From contig DATNFO010000029.1 in NCBI GenBank assembly GCA_035606355.1, forward strand, positions 1 to 64,000: a stretch of DNA of 64,000 nt, read 5' to 3'. Every line of letters begins with the position of its first letter. Position 1 is the first letter of the stretch. The stretch comes from Sulfopaludibacter sp035606355 (GTDB lineage Bacteria > Acidobacteriota > Terriglobia > Bryobacterales > Bryobacteraceae). The translations under genes were made by a program, and so were the position numbers. This document shows positions 50,713 through 59,010 of this stretch, piece by piece. The notes below the pieces were generated by a model, which did no database searches, was not told where the DNA came from, and saw only the letters and a list, made by a program, of their open reading frames with translations.

Positions 50713-52350
50713 ATGCCAAACTGCCCTCAGTGCGGAGAGCAACTGGGTTCCGGCGATCCCGCCGGGCTGTGCCCGAAGTGTCTGATCCTGGGTGCATTCG
50801 AGAGTTCGGTTGAAGCGGACGAATCCGGAACCCGCACCATCGATACAGCGGCAGAAGCTGCTGCTGATGACGACTTCGGCCGCTATCGCGTCCTTCGGCC
50901 TCTAGGCGAAGGGGGCATGGGCAGCGTGTACCTCGCCGAGCAGCTTGAACCCATTCGCCGGCGCGTGGCTCTTAAGGTTGTGAAGGTCGGCATGGATACC
51001 GCCCAGGTGCTGGCCCGCTTCCAGAACGAGCGGCAGGCCCTCGCGATGATGGACCACCCGAACATCGCCCAAATCTTCGACGCGGGAGCGACCAGGAAGG
51101 GGCGGCCGTACTTCGTGATGGAGTACATCGACGGCGCGCCCATAACCCAGTACTGCGATCGCGAGCGGATGACCACGAGGCAGCGGCTCGCGTTATTCCT
51201 CGCGGTCTGCCGCGCGGTGCAACATGCGCATCAGAAGGGTGTGATCCACCGTGACCTGAAGCCGTCGAATGTGCTTGTGACCGAGCAGGATGGCGCACCG
51301 CTTCCCAAGGTCATCGATTTTGGCATCGCCAAGGTCACCGACAAGTGGGCTATCGAGAATACCTTGCTCACGCAGTTCGGCCAGATCGTCGGGACACCGG
51401 AGTACGCCAGCCCGGAGCAGGCCGACACGACGACGGGAGAGATCGGTGAGACCTCCGACGTATATGCGCTCGGCGTGCTTTTGTACGAGCTGCTGATCGG
51501 AGCTGTGCCGTTCGACACGGCCACGCTGCGCAACGCCGGTCTGGCGGAAATGCTCCGAATCATCCGCGAGGACGAAGCGCCGTCGCTGCCCCGGAAACTT
51601 GCGTCGATGGGTACGGCGGCAAGCGGCATCGCTGCGCGCCGCCAGACCGACGCAGTTTCGCTGCGCCGCCTGGTCGACGGCGACCTGAACTCAATCGCGA
51701 TGAAGTCTCTGGAGAAGGCGCGCCGACGGCGCTATGCTTCGGTGTCTGAATTTGCGGCCGATATTCAAAGGCATATTGAGCACCGGCCGGTGTTGGCGCC
51801 ACCGGCGAGCCGCCTGTACCGAGTGCGAAAGTTTCTGCGCAGGCACAGGCCGGCCGCCCTCGGCGGCCAGGCGGGCGCGACACCGGAAGAACAGCCCGCC
51901 TTAATCCGGAAGCTCTTCGGACCGGCGGGTGCCAGACCACACCGGGCCTGGCAAATTCACCATATAGGGATTTGTGTGCGGTGCGCCTTGCTCGTCTATC
52001 TGGCCTGGCGGTTCAAAAGCGTGACTAGCGGAACGGGGAGCCTGGCGCTGTTTTTCTCGACCTTCCTCTGCTGCGCGATTCAATCACTCATGGCCGCCGT
52101 CTTACTGTCTGCGGTCAGTATAGATATAGACAGAGAATTCCTTCGTGGGGAGGTGCGAAAGTTCTCACCCTGGCTTCGCGCGTTCGGGCTGGCGAATGGC
52201 GCGCTAGCAATGATCATGACGGTATGGATCGCCGAAGCGCATATGATTTTGGCCGCACTGATCGCGCTCGTCGGGATTGTAATGGGTGTAAAGATGTTGG
52301 CCGTGACGCCTGCGATCGACCGCGTGGCGATCTACGATTCGAATCGCTGA
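50713..52350 (+). CDS. Ser/Thr protein kinase with N-terminal zinc ribbon and C-terminal membrane helices
   Basis: The 545-residue protein opens with a zinc-ribbon-like MPNCPQCGEQL...GLCPKCL (Cys 4, 7, 20, 23). It then has a Hanks-type kinase domain: LGEGGMGSVYLAE (Gly loop), VALKVV (Lys88), VIHRDLKPSN (Asp181), VIDFGIAK (Asp202) and GTPEYASPEQ. After residue 370 the usual TPR or sensor domain is missing. Instead there is a basic stretch and four hydrophobic helices to the end. It probably phosphorylates the ECF sigma factor encoded next door. It lies between the TIGR03437 gene and the sigma gene. Confidence 0.94.
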   Translation: MPNCPQCGEQLGSGDPAGLCPKCLILGAFESSVEADESGTRTIDTAAEAAADDDFGRYRVLRPLGEGGMGSVYLAEQLEPIRRRVALKVVKVGMDTAQVLARFQNERQALAMMDHPNIAQIFDAGATRKGRPYFVMEYIDGAPITQYCDRERMTTRQRLALFLAVCRAVQHAHQKGVIHRDLKPSNVLVTEQDGAPLPKVIDFGIAKVTDKWAIENTLLTQFGQIVGTPEYASPEQADTTTGEIGETSDVYALGVLLYELLIGAVPFDTATLRNAGLAEMLRIIREDEAPSLPRKLASMGTAASGIAARRQTDAVSLRRLVDGDLNSIAMKSLEKARRRRYASVSEFAADIQRHIEHRPVLAPPASRLYRVRKFLRRHRPAALGGQAGATPEEQPALIRKLFGPAGARPHRAWQIHHIGICVRCALLVYLAWRFKSVTSGTGSLALFFSTFLCCAIQSLMAAVLLSAVSIDIDREFLRGEVRKFSPWLRAFGLANGALAMIMTVWIAEAHMILAALIALVGIVMGVKMLAVTPAIDRVAIYDSNR

Positions 52351-52424
52351 TAGCCAGTGGCCGACCCCGCGATCCCAGTCCTGAGGACGTGCCCGTGCAG
52401 GGTACGCGAAACTGTGGTTTTCGC

Positions 52425-52456
52425 CTGTAACCTTTGGCTGCCGATTCCTTATTCCT
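52425..52456 (+). promoter_or_regulatory. Putative ECF-sigma promoter of the sigma gene itself
   Basis: CTGTAACCTTTGGC, then GATTCCTTATTC, ending about 28 bases before the sigma ATG. It is the plus-strand twin of 50612-50643 and would make the sigma factor autoregulatory. Confidence 0.6.
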
Positions 52457-52483
52457 GTTACGGAGAGCCGTGAGGACAAGATT

Positions 52484-53227
52484 ATGACGAACGGCCAGAC
52501 CATGAACACGCTACCGGGATCGGCCCGGTTTCCGACCACGCGGTGGACCTTCGTCGTCGCCGCAAGCGAACCACATCGGAAGGAAGCCCGATCAGCTCTG
52601 GTTAGTCTGTGTGAGAGCTACTGGTATCCCTTGTACGCCTATCTGCGCCGGCGCGGTTATCCGGCCGATCAGGCACAGGACCTCACGCAGGAATTCTTCA
52701 CGCGCGTGCTGGAGGGACGATACCTCGACCGCGCCGACCCGGAGAAAGGACGGTTCAGGTCTTTTCTTTTGAGTTCCCTGAAATTCTTTGTGGCCGACGA
52801 AGGAGATCGCCAGCGCGCCCGTAAGCGCGGCGGCGGACAGATTGTGCCGCTTGAATTCTCGTCTGGCGAGAAACGCTACCAACACGAGCCAGCGCACGAC
52901 GAGACGCCCGAGCGCATCTTCGAGCGGCGCTGGGCGCTTTCGGTGCTTGACCGAGTCGTGGAGAAATTGCGGGAGGAGTTCGTTCAGCACGGCCAGCCCG
53001 AGCATTTCGAGCGGCTGAAGGTGTTCCTTCTTGGGCAATCCGACGCGCCGTATGGCGCGCTGGCTCGCGAAATGAACACGTCGGAGGGGGCGCTCAAGGT
53101 AGCGATTCACAGGCTACGCAAGCGCTACCGCGACCTCTTTCGCCAGGAGATCGCGGATACCGTGGCCGATCCGGCGGAAGTAGAGTCCGAAATCCGGCAC
53201 CTGGCGGCCACGCTCACAGGGAAGTAG
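52484..53227 (+). CDS. ECF-type RNA polymerase sigma factor, kinase-associated type
   Basis: The 247-residue protein starts with the FPTTRWTFVVAA motif of kinase-linked ECF sigma factors. Region 2 follows (YWYPLYAYLRRRGYPADQAQDLTQEFF), then region 4 with YGALAREMNTSEGALKVAIHRLRKRYRDLF (helix-turn-helix). The usual DAED core-binding tetrad is QAQD (residues 63-66), so two acidic residues are missing, with Thr at 68. This recalls ECF43-type factors such as Vibrio EcfP, activated by Ser/Thr-kinase phosphorylation. The kinase gene is upstream, and a shared promoter-like motif precedes this gene. Confidence 0.92.
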   Translation: MTNGQTMNTLPGSARFPTTRWTFVVAASEPHRKEARSALVSLCESYWYPLYAYLRRRGYPADQAQDLTQEFFTRVLEGRYLDRADPEKGRFRSFLLSSLKFFVADEGDRQRARKRGGGQIVPLEFSSGEKRYQHEPAHDETPERIFERRWALSVLDRVVEKLREEFVQHGQPEHFERLKVFLLGQSDAPYGALAREMNTSEGALKVAIHRLRKRYRDLFRQEIADTVADPAEVESEIRHLAATLTGK

Positions 53228-53424
53228 TTGCCGGATATAGGCGTGGCCCAGGCCCTGCCTTTCTGCGCCAAAGCTCTTCAGCCCGCTCTACGCGCAAACC
53301 AGAAGTAATCACTGGAACGTAAAACGCGCATTGCTGATATTTGGCCGGCGCACACCCGCGATTAACGGCGTAGTGTTTACTCTAGTGTCCGCTACGAACC
53401 GATAATGGCCTATCAGCTCCTTCT
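53228..53424. other. Gap with no recognised feature
   Basis: No gene or repeat is seen between the sigma stop and the IS remnant. It may include the rest of the damaged insertion sequence, but no terminal inverted repeat could be picked out by eye. Confidence 0.3.
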
Positions 53425-53622
53425 TCACGAAGCCTGCTGCCGACGAATCGGCCGCTGTTTTCTCGCCTCCTCCAGCTTCCGATCCCGCTCAGCATGGATC
53501 TCCTCCTGACGGCCGGCGCCGATCTCGGTCTTCTCCGACCAGCGCCGGACGAAATCCACGATCTGATCCCGCGTATCGTGCGGGACCCAGGTCCCGGTCA
53601 GAGTTCCCCAATGTCTTTTCTT
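53425..53622 (-). pseudogene. Truncated IS3-family orfB (transposase) start
   Basis: In the -1 frame relative to orfA the sequence reads LTGTWVPHDTRDQIVDFVRR followed by WSEKTEIGAG, the start of the orfB transposase of IS3-type elements. After about 40 residues it changes to an unrelated charged sequence and stops at 53425. The DDE catalytic domain is absent. An A-rich slip site (AAGAAAAGA at about 53613-53621) fits programmed -1 frameshifting. Confidence 0.75.
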
Positions 53623-53906
53623 AGCGCGACGTGCTCCGCCATCAACTCGGCCAGAACTTCGTCCTTCGTCTGGATCTTCTTCTGCAAGTATGCAATCCGC
53701 TCCTGATCGGCGGAATGGTTGGTCGGCCGCTTCTGCTCGAAGGCAGCAGCCCCGTTCTCGAAGAATTCCTTCTGCCAGCGGTAGAAAACCGTCGGCTGGA
53801 GTCCCACTTCATCGCACAACGTCGAGATGGGCTCCTTCTCCAGCAAATGCCGCCTTAGGATGGCGACCTTCTCTTCCGGCGCGTATTGCTTCCGTTGCTT
53901 CTTCAT
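53598..53906 (-). CDS. IS3-family transposase orfA
   Basis: The 102-residue helix-turn-helix protein has MKKQRKQYAPEEKVAILRRHLLEKEPISTLCDEVGLQPTVFYRWQKEF (split around the HTH), then a leucine-zipper-like helix ending LRKDIGEL. OrfA normally binds the IS ends and is fused to orfB by frameshifting. Here orfB is truncated, so the element cannot move by itself. GGAGAG lies before the ATG. Confidence 0.88.
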   Translation of the reverse strand: MKKQRKQYAPEEKVAILRRHLLEKEPISTLCDEVGLQPTVFYRWQKEFFENGAAAFEQKRPTNHSADQERIAYLQKKIQTKDEVLAELMAEHVALRKDIGEL

Positions 53907-54146
53907 GCGTTCTCTCCATTAGCTTAATGGCGGAACGCCTTCTCCATTTCCAAACTGAACCGGAACAATTTCGAGCGTGCCTTGCAGCAGTTCGAGGCGA
54001 TCGGGAGGCGTTTTCATGGACGCCGCCGATCATATTATTAAGCACCTGAGTTCGACATACAGGTGTTCGAAACAGGGGTAGAACGGAAGAGTGTCGCGGG
54101 AATGGGAGCAGGTGTCCGGAATCGGGCAGTATTTCGAGGTTGGGGG

Positions 54147-54152
54147 TATACT
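54147..54152 (+). promoter_or_regulatory. -10 box for a probably leaderless DinB mRNA
   Basis: TATACT lies six bases before the ATG at 54159. The rest of 53907-54146 shows no gene. Confidence 0.5.
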
Positions 54153-54158
54153 GCCGCC

Positions 54159-54728
54159 ATGGAGTATCCGTATCGGGCCATCGGAGAGGACGAGGTGGGG
54201 CGGGCGTCCGACGGCGCGTATCAGCACGCGCTGGACACGTATGCGAGCGAGACGAATAAGGTGATTTCCACCTGGCGGTGTTTTGAAGATTCCGACCTGC
54301 CGTACCGCCCTCACGAAAAATCGGCGGCCGTTCAAGAGATCTTGCGGCATGAGTTGCTGTCGCAGCGGAGGTTCTTCGGTGAGTTTCTCGGGCTCACTGA
54401 GCCGGGCGCGGGCGAGGTTCTACCGGCCGGGCAGACGGTCGCTGCGTTTTGCGGGCGGCTTCGGGAGATGGCTTTGCCGAGGCTCGCGCAGTTGGCGGAT
54501 CGGGATGCGGCGTGGTGGCTGGCGGCCGTGCCGTTTTTCGATGAAGAACGGTCGCGGATTTGGGTGTTCTGGCGGCGGGTTCTGCACACGTGTCATCACC
54601 GTACGCAGCTCACGGTGTACTTGCGATTGCTTGACCGTGCGGTTCCTTCGACGTATGGACCCACTGCCGATGTCACGTGGGCCGGCGCGGACCCGACGCA
54701 AAGCGTGGACGCGGCCAAGCGGCGGTAG
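54159..54728 (+). CDS. DinB-family protein
   Basis: The 189-residue four-helix-bundle protein has RHELLSQRRFFGEFLG carrying the first metal His and HTCHHRTQLTVYLRLL carrying the last His pair, the DinB/YfiT-like metal site. The end VPSTYGPTADVTW is common in the family. Members act as thiol-transferases or damage-response enzymes; the substrate here is unknown. ATG at 54159 is preferred over the in-frame ATG at 54063 because a TATACT box separates them. Confidence 0.9.
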   Translation: MEYPYRAIGEDEVGRASDGAYQHALDTYASETNKVISTWRCFEDSDLPYRPHEKSAAVQEILRHELLSQRRFFGEFLGLTEPGAGEVLPAGQTVAAFCGRLREMALPRLAQLADRDAAWWLAAVPFFDEERSRIWVFWRRVLHTCHHRTQLTVYLRLLDRAVPSTYGPTADVTWAGADPTQSVDAAKRR

Positions 54729-54746
54729 GCGAGCCGGCAAAAAGGA

Positions 54747-54800
54747 TTGACATCGCCGGGCGGCAGTGCTACTTTTGCAACATGATGCTGCTTTTGCAGC
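54747..54800 (+). promoter_or_regulatory. BlaI promoter with two operators
   Basis: TTGACA (54747-54752), 17 bases, TACTTT (54770-54775). Two related dyads overlap or follow the -10: GCTACTTTTGCAAC (54768-54781) and the perfect GCTGC-TTTT-GCAGC (54787-54800). The spacing (19 bases, about two helical turns) fits two BlaI dimers. Confidence 0.75.
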
Positions 54801-54810
54801 TTAGAAAGTC

Positions 54811-55203
54811 ATGAAGAAAGCCGGGCACAGTACGCTGAGCCGCCGCGAGCGGCAGATGATGGACGTTTTGTACGCTCGCGGACGGGCGACGGCGAGCGAG
54901 ATTCAGGAAGCTCTTCCCGATCCGCCGACATACTCCGCCGTGCGCGCGAAGCTGCGTGTATTGGAAGAAAAAGGACACATCAGGCACAAGGAAGAAGCGC
55001 TGCGGTACGTTTATTTTCCGGTTGTCGCGCGTGAGCACGCCAGCCGGTCCGCGCTGCGGCATCTGGTGTCTACATTCTTTGAGGGTAGTGTCGAGCGGAC
55101 TGTCGCGGCGCTGCTGGATGTTTCGTCGGCGCGGCTTTCGGGTGAAGAACTCGAGCGAATCTCGGCGTTAATTGAAGAGGTCAGGAAAGAGGAAGGTGAG
55201 TGA
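54811..55203 (+). CDS. BlaI/MecI/CopY-family repressor
   Basis: The 130-residue winged-helix repressor has LSRRERQMMDVLYARGRATASEIQEALP, TYSAVRAKLRVLEEKGHIRHKEEALRYVYFPVV, then a dimerisation region. BlaI proteins are cleaved or released after signalling by an M56 protease such as the one encoded next. The adjacent operators strongly suggest autoregulation. The TGA shares one base with the M56 gene ATG (TGATG). No beta-lactamase gene is nearby, so the regulated target is unknown. Confidence 0.94.
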   Translation: MKKAGHSTLSRRERQMMDVLYARGRATASEIQEALPDPPTYSAVRAKLRVLEEKGHIRHKEEALRYVYFPVVAREHASRSALRHLVSTFFEGSVERTVAALLDVSSARLSGEELERISALIEEVRKEEGE

Positions 55204-56726
55204 TGAACTGGGTCGCTTTGTTTTTGCAGACGACGATACGGGCGAGCGCTGTGCTTGCTCTCGCGCTTGTAGCCAGCTTCGTGCTTCGCCGTTCGGCGGC
55301 GTCGCTGCGCCATTTTCTGTTGACCACCGGATTCGCGGCGCTGGTGTTGCTGCCGGCGATGATGTTTCGTCCGGCGCCGTTGCCGGGCGCCCGGCCCGTA
55401 CCGGTTTCGCATGCCGAACGGGTGGTTGTGACGGTGCATCCTGCCGCTCCCCCGGCACTACCGGAAGGCTGGACGCTGGAGCAGAAATTGTTGCTTCTCT
55501 GGGCGATCGGCTGCGGGTTGGCTGCGGGCCGATTCCTTCTCGGCGCGGCTCGCGTTTCGTGGATGGCTGCGATGGGAGAGAAGTGGAACGGCGCGGTGGT
55601 CAGTCCGGCGGCTCCGGTCCCGATGGTCTGGGGCATTCTGCGCCCCGTAATCCTGCTGCCGGTGAGCGCGCGCGAATGGCCGGAATCGCGGCTGCATGCC
55701 GTGATGCTGCATGAGCGGATGCATATACGCAGGTTGGACCTGATATCGCAGTTGCTGGCGCAGGTCGCGTGCTGCCTGTATTGGTTCCATCCGCTGGTTT
55801 GGGTGGCTGCGGCGTGGCACAGGCGGGAGCAGGAACTGGCCTGCGATGACGCCGTGCTGCGCGAGGGAATCGCCGCTTCCGAGTACGCCGGACATTTGCT
55901 GGAAGTGGCGCGCGCCTCGTCCATCCCCGCGCCGGCGATGGCGGAGATGAGCCACCTGGAGCATCGCGTGCGTGCCGTGCTGGACCGGTCGCGGGCGCGC
56001 GGTCCTGTAAGCGGCCGGGCGGCGCTGACGGTGGTCGCGATGGCAATCGCTGCGTGCCTGATTCCGTTGACGGCGGGGACCGCGCGCGCTCAGGACGCGG
56101 GACGCGGAACCCTCTCCGGGACAGTGCTGGATCCGAGCGGCGCGGTGGTGCCCAACGCTGCCGTGACTCTGCGCAATCTGGAGGGCAAGAACGAGGAAGT
56201 CACAACCGCCAACCTCGCCGGTGAGTTCCGGTTTACGTCCATACCGGCGGGCCGGTATTCCCTGCAAGTGCAAAGTCGCGGATTCCGCATCTTCACCGCG
56301 GAGGTGATGGTGACGCCCGGGCCGGAGAACCGCACAACGGCGAGACTCGCGATTGGCTCCATGGCCCAGAGCGTAACGGTAACCGGAACGAAGCCGTCGA
56401 ATGCTCCGCCGCCGCAAACCACGGGGACGCCGCAGCGCATTCGCGTCGGTGGAAACGTGCAGATGTCGCGGCTGGTGCGGCAGCCGCGTCCCATCTATCC
56501 GTACGACGCTCAGCAGGAGGGCATCCAGGGGACGGTCCAGATACGGGCCATCATCTCCAAGACCGGGGACGTGATGAGCGCAACCGTCATCAACACGGAG
56601 ATCGATTCGCGGCTCGCGCAATCGGCGTTGGAGGAGGTGAAGCAGTGGAAGTATGAGCCGACGCTGCTGAACGGCGAGCCTGTCGAGGTGTTGACTACGA
56701 TCGATGTGAATTTCGTGCTGCAGTAG
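55203..56726 (+). CDS. M56 (BlaR1-like) metalloprotease fused to carboxypeptidase-like and TonB C-terminal domains
   Basis: The 507-residue membrane protein begins with helices (WVALFLQTTIRASAVLALALV). It has the M56 zinc site HERMHIRR near residues 168-175, the ELACDD motif and helices. It then changes: GTLSGTVLDPSGAVVPNAAVTLRNLEG is a CarboxypepD_reg domain, followed by a Pro-rich linker and a TonB C-terminal-like domain (RPIYPYDAQQEGIQGTVQIRAIISKTGDVMSATVINTEIDSRLAQSALEEVKQWKYEPTLLNG, shown in part here). It probably senses an envelope signal and cleaves BlaI. The TonB part may link to an outer-membrane receptor. Confidence 0.9.
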   Translation: MNWVALFLQTTIRASAVLALALVASFVLRRSAASLRHFLLTTGFAALVLLPAMMFRPAPLPGARPVPVSHAERVVVTVHPAAPPALPEGWTLEQKLLLLWAIGCGLAAGRFLLGAARVSWMAAMGEKWNGAVVSPAAPVPMVWGILRPVILLPVSAREWPESRLHAVMLHERMHIRRLDLISQLLAQVACCLYWFHPLVWVAAAWHRREQELACDDAVLREGIAASEYAGHLLEVARASSIPAPAMAEMSHLEHRVRAVLDRSRARGPVSGRAALTVVAMAIAACLIPLTAGTARAQDAGRGTLSGTVLDPSGAVVPNAAVTLRNLEGKNEEVTTANLAGEFRFTSIPAGRYSLQVQSRGFRIFTAEVMVTPGPENRTTARLAIGSMAQSVTVTGTKPSNAPPPQTTGTPQRIRVGGNVQMSRLVRQPRPIYPYDAQQEGIQGTVQIRAIISKTGDVMSATVINTEIDSRLAQSALEEVKQWKYEPTLLNGEPVEVLTTIDVNFVLQ

Positions 56727-56742
56727 CGGCAGTGCGCTGTTT

Positions 56743-57774
56743 CTAGTTCAGGAAATACGTGCGGTAGAGCGTGTCGCGCTGCTTCGGCACAAAACCCGCG
56801 TCGCGGATGATGCGGCGCAGTTCTTCTTCGCTGGCGCGGTGATGCGCTCCGGCGGCGCTTACGACGTTTTCTTCGATCATGATGCTGCCGACGTCATTGC
56901 CTCCGAAGCGCAGGCCGAGCTGGCAGGTCTTCAGGCCTTGCGTGACCCAGGAGCTTTGCACGTTTTCGAAATTGTGCAGATAGAGGCGCGAGATTGCCAG
57001 CGTCTTGAGGTATTCGACCGCCGTGGCTTCTTCATGCACGAAGCGGCCGAGTGACGTGTTCTCGCGCTGGAAACTCCACGGGATGAAGGCGGTGAAGCCT
57101 CCGGTTTCCTCTTGCAGATTGCGCACGAGCTCCAGGTGATTCATGCGCTGCTCGATGGTTTCGCCGCAGCCGAACATCATGGTCGCCGTGGTGCGCATGC
57201 CGAGGTGGTGGGCGGTGCGATGCACGTCTGTCCACTCTTCCGTCTTGCACTTGAGACGCGCGATGCGATGCCGCACGGCGTCATCCAGAATTTCCGCTCC
57301 GCCGCCCGGAATGGAGTCGAGTCCGGCGTCCATCAGCCGCTGAATCGTGTCGCGGAGCGTGAGTCCGCTGACTTCGGCGATGTTGGTGACTTCCGGCGCG
57401 GAGAGGCAGTGCAGGTGGATCTTGAAGCGCTGCTTGATGCCGCGAAACAGATCTTCGTACCACTCGATCTTGAGGTCGGGGTGCAGGCCGCCTTGCATGA
57501 GGATGCCGGTGCCGCCGAGGTCGAGGGTCTCCTGGATCTTCGCGTAGATCACTTCGTTGGGCAGAATGTAGCCCTCGGCGTGCCCCATGGGCCGGTAGAA
57601 AGCGCAGAAGCTGCAATATTCCGTGCAGAAGTTTGTGTAGTTGATATTGCGGTCGATAATGTATGAGACGACATTTTCGGGGTGCCACTTGCGGCGCACC
57701 GCATCCGCGGCCATGCCGATGCCGATGAGGTCGTCGGAGGCAAATAAATCGAGGGCTTCTTGACGGGAGATCAT
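56743..57774 (-). CDS. mqnC: Cyclic dehypoxanthinyl futalosine synthase (MqnC)
   Basis: The 343-residue radical SAM enzyme has Cys50, Cys54 and Cys57 (CTEYCSFC) binding the [4Fe-4S] cluster, then FYRPMGHAEGYILP, MQGGLHPDLKIEWYEDLF, LDSIPGGGAEIL, RTTATMMFGCGET and FIPWSFQRENT, all typical of MqnC. It closes the ring in the futalosine pathway of menaquinone synthesis. Other mqn genes are not in the window. Its start region overlaps a possible TTG start of the divergent membrane gene. Confidence 0.96.
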   Translation of the reverse strand: MISRQEALDLFASDDLIGIGMAADAVRRKWHPENVVSYIIDRNINYTNFCTEYCSFCAFYRPMGHAEGYILPNEVIYAKIQETLDLGGTGILMQGGLHPDLKIEWYEDLFRGIKQRFKIHLHCLSAPEVTNIAEVSGLTLRDTIQRLMDAGLDSIPGGGAEILDDAVRHRIARLKCKTEEWTDVHRTAHHLGMRTTATMMFGCGETIEQRMNHLELVRNLQEETGGFTAFIPWSFQRENTSLGRFVHEEATAVEYLKTLAISRLYLHNFENVQSSWVTQGLKTCQLGLRFGGNDVGSIMIEENVVSAAGAHHRASEEELRRIIRDAGFVPKQRDTLYRTYFLN

Positions 57775-57825
57775 ATCGCAGAGAACCAGGCGGTACTACC
57801 AAGATACCGCGCCTGGAGGCCCGGC

Positions 57826-59010
57826 GTGGTGCTCGCCATCCTGGCGGCGCTGTGCATTCTGGCGTATCTGCCGACGTTGCGGCAGCCTCTGCTGGAAGAC
57901 GATTATCCCAATCTGGCGCAGTCCCAGCAGTATGGCGCGCCTGGCGAGGTCCCGGAGTTGATGGGCAGCGTATTCCGGCTGCGCGCCACCAGCGAATGGC
58001 TGTTTTATGCGATGTACCGGAATTTCGGAGTGGACCCCGCGCCGTACTATTGTGTGGCGATCGCGCTGCATGTGTTGTGCACGTGGCTGGTGTACGCACT
58101 CGGACTCTGGCCTCGCCTAGGGTATCGGGTGTCGGGGTGGGCGGCGGTTTTTTTTGCGGTTTATGAGGGACATCAGGAGGCGGTGATGTGGTTTTCCGCC
58201 TGCAATGAGCTGCTGCAATTTCTTTTCGGCGCGGCCGCCCTGGTGTGCTGGCTGCATTTTTTGTGGGGTGAGCGCCGCCGAGGGTGGTGGTATGCCGGGT
58301 CGCTGGCTTGCTTCGCGGCCGCTCTGATTTCGAAAGAATCGGCGGCCGTATTTGCGGCGTTGATGGTGCTGCCGTTTGTGGACCGCCGGAGGAGTTGGGC
58401 GGCGCTGGCGCCGTTTTTCGTGCTGGCGGCGTCGGCTGCGATTTCCGTGTATTTATCGCGGGATAATTCGTTTCGATTTCAAGACGGCAGTTTTTCTCTG
58501 CATGCGCCGTTCTGGCGAACGCTGCCGCTCAATTACTGGCGATTGTTTTGGTTTTGGGGATTGATTGCATTGGTGGTGGCGCGGCAGCGCGCGTACTTGG
58601 GATTAATTTGGGCGGGGATCGGATTATTACCCTACATATTCCTGACTTACTCGGCGCAAATTCCCAGCCGGCAATTGTATCTCGCGAGTGCCGGCCTGGC
58701 GCTTGTGGTGGGGGCGGCGATGGCGAGTTTGCGAGCGCGGCGGGCGGTCATCGCGGCGATCTGTTGTGTGGTTGTTGCCGAAAACGGCGGCTATCTCTGG
58801 ATCAAAAAAAGGCGGCAGTTCTTAGAACGCGCCGCGCCCACCGAACAACTGATTGCTTATGCGAAGCAGTGTGAGGGGCCGGTGATCATACGCTGCTTTC
58901 CGCGCGCGCGGCTAATCGCCGAGGAGGCAGTCCGGCTGGGAGCGTCGAAGACAGACGTAATCTGGAACGAGAATGCCGGCGAAGGATTTTGCTATCGCGG
59001 AAAGTATTAA
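57826..59010 (+). CDS. Hypothetical polytopic membrane protein (glycosyltransferase-C-like topology)
   Basis: The protein has about 394 residues and about 10-11 helices, starting VLAILAALCILAYLPTLRQPLLEDDYPNLAQ. The early acidic EDDYPN after helix 1 is in the place where PMT/ArnT-type GT-C glycosyltransferases have their catalytic Asp-Glu/Asp pair. No other family motif is evident. GTG at 57826 has TGGAGG before it. A TTG at 57760 would overlap the mqnC start by 15 bases and is less likely. The end overlaps the convergent small gene. Confidence 0.65.
   Translation: MVLAILAALCILAYLPTLRQPLLEDDYPNLAQSQQYGAPGEVPELMGSVFRLRATSEWLFYAMYRNFGVDPAPYYCVAIALHVLCTWLVYALGLWPRLGYRVSGWAAVFFAVYEGHQEAVMWFSACNELLQFLFGAAALVCWLHFLWGERRRGWWYAGSLACFAAALISKESAAVFAALMVLPFVDRRRSWAALAPFFVLAASAAISVYLSRDNSFRFQDGSFSLHAPFWRTLPLNYWRLFWFWGLIALVVARQRAYLGLIWAGIGLLPYIFLTYSAQIPSRQLYLASAGLALVVGAAMASLRARRAVIAAICCVVVAENGGYLWIKKRRQFLERAAPTEQLIAYAKQCEGPVIIRCFPRARLIAEEAVRLGASKTDVIWNENAGEGFCYRGKY

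Larger units (their letters stand above)
53425..53906 (-). mobile_element. IS3-family element remnant
   Basis: Intact orfA plus a truncated orfB with the frameshift region preserved. The element sits at the right edge of the kinase/sigma block and may mark where that block was joined to the chromosome. Inverted repeats at the ends were not identified. Confidence 0.75.
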
